DNA from: an uncultured Litorilinea sp.
GTDB lineage: Bacteria > Chloroflexota > Anaerolineae > Caldilineales > Caldilineaceae
Assembly (NCBI GenBank): GCA_946885925.1
Contig: CAMPHP010000270.1
Coordinates: forward strand, 1-5,494
Direction of reading: 5' to 3'
DNA: 5,494 nt
In this document: piece by piece, positions 5,223-5,494 of the stretch
How the letters are laid out: each line of letters opens with the position of its first letter
How positions within the stretch are numbered: the first letter of the stretch is position 1
The notes under the pieces: generated by a model
Told to the model about the DNA's origin: nothing
Databases searched by the model: none
Seen by the model: only the letters and a program-made list of their open reading frames with translations
Translations under genes and position numbers: made by a program

Positions 5223-5252
5223 TTCGTTAATTTAGGCATGTTATGGTATACT
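5223..5252 (+). promoter_or_regulatory. Extended -10 promoter for the terminal membrane-protein gene
   Basis: TGG directly precedes TATACT (5247-5252), giving an extended -10 element. The -35 is poor (TTCGTT at 5223-5228, 18-bp spacer), which extended -10 promoters tolerate. It would leave a leader of about 108 nt before the ATG at 5367. Confidence 0.5.
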
Positions 5253-5279
5253 AGAACTCTGTATTATCGTGTTGGACCT

Positions 5280-5330
5280 CACTCGGACGATTACACTACA
5301 GCGCTCATGACGCGCATGATTACTCGAGTG
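5280..5330 (+). other. Potential stem-loop structure in the leader of the terminal gene
   Basis: The outer arms CACTCG (5280-5285) and CGAGTG (5325-5330) can pair and enclose a small hairpin TCATG/CATGA (5305-5309 and 5315-5319, 5-nt loop). The structure would lie in the presumed untranslated leader, ending 36 nt before the start codon. No known riboswitch class was recognised. Confidence 0.35.
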
Positions 5331-5366
5331 GATGAGACAAGTGAGTTAAAGAACGAATCAAAGTGA

Positions 5367-5494
5367 ATGGGGAATAGCTTGGGCGTAATCGACAGTTTAT
5401 CGGCAGGTTACAGGTTCTTGGGCAGACGACTGGAACTGCTACTCGCCCCCATCTTATTGGATCTGTTGCTTTGGTTAGGCCCGCGATTGAGCAT
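5367..5494 (+). CDS. Putative membrane protein, N-terminal part (cut by window edge)
   Basis: The 42 complete codons begin [20 protein letters not shown] and continue through a hydrophobic segment (residues 22-38, [17 protein letters not shown]) that looks like a first membrane helix preceded by two arginines. An in-frame TGA sits directly before the ATG (5364-5366), so the start can only be this ATG or the TTG at 5379. AAAGTGA before the ATG is a weak ribosome-binding site. The pattern of a short amphipathic lead, RR, then [14 protein letters not shown] resembles uncharacterised membrane proteins I associate with Chloroflexota, but this is recollection, not a search. No function can be assigned, and most of the protein lies outside the window. 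Confidence 0.65.
   Translation, partial: MGNSLGVIDSLSAGYRFLGRRLELLLAPILLDLLLWLGPRLS

Larger units (their letters stand above)
5042..5366. other. Divergent intergenic region between murA and the terminal membrane-protein gene
   Basis: I find no credible coding sequence in this stretch. It holds an inverted repeat with wobble pairing (5166-5217), a direct repeat within its loop (5173-5197), an extended -10 promoter facing right (5244-5252) and a paired region in the presumed leader of the gene starting at 5367 (5280-5330). The remainder, 5042-5160, shows nothing I can name. Confidence 0.5.

Noticed and set aside
1..5494. Mobile element, toxin-antitoxin or phage-defence system
   Set aside because: No transposase, integrase, terminal inverted repeats, toxin pair or defence-domain protein is visible; all genes fit metabolism or cell envelope.

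Overview
The window reads as bacterial chromosome of moderate to high G+C, most likely from a Chloroflexota (Anaerolineae/Caldilineae-like) genome. This is inference from three things: a lipoprotein with a long Pro/Thr linker carrying TPEPTRTPTP-type repeats, a terminal membrane protein starting with a [15 protein letters not shown] segment, and a MurA with GGDD in the active-site loop. No rRNA or other taxonomic marker is present. There are five protein genes, two of them cut by the window edges, and no tRNA, rRNA, CRISPR array or transposase that I can see.

Positions 1-1650, minus strand: a YgeY-type M20 metallohydrolase (234-1451) followed 72 bp downstream by the first 53 codons of a carbamate kinase (1-161). 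Hydrolase plus carbamate kinase recalls the ygeW-ygeX-ygeY-hyuA-yqeA region of enterobacteria, linked to anaerobic purine/urate breakdown. There carbamate kinase recovers ATP from carbamoyl phosphate. The pair has a consensus-like sigma-70 promoter (TTGACA, 18 bp, TATAAT; 1618-1647) and a leader of about 160 nt with several inverted repeats.

Positions 1682-2560, minus strand: a small NodB-type polysaccharide deacetylase with a possible own promoter. Positions 2375-2867 hold no convincing gene. They contain one clean 6+6 bp hairpin, a plus-strand promoter candidate and a short 15-bp tandem repeat. Positions 2868-3446, plus strand: a predicted lipoprotein with a proline/threonine-rich tether and an unrecognised C-terminal domain.

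Positions 3491-5041: a long hairpin separates the convergent lipoprotein and murA genes. MurA (minus strand) carries Asp where the fosfomycin-reactive Cys normally sits. Its start is ambiguous: a 41-codon in-frame extension, encoded by six degenerate 15-bp tandem units, precedes the conserved domain, and the promoter lies directly upstream of it. Positions 5042-5366 form a divergent regulatory region with several inverted and direct repeats, and a new membrane-protein gene starts at 5367 and leaves the window.

The genes are metabolic and cell-envelope functions. I see no defence or mobile system. The most unusual material is the two 15-bp-period repeat arrays at gene starts and the structured ygeY leader.
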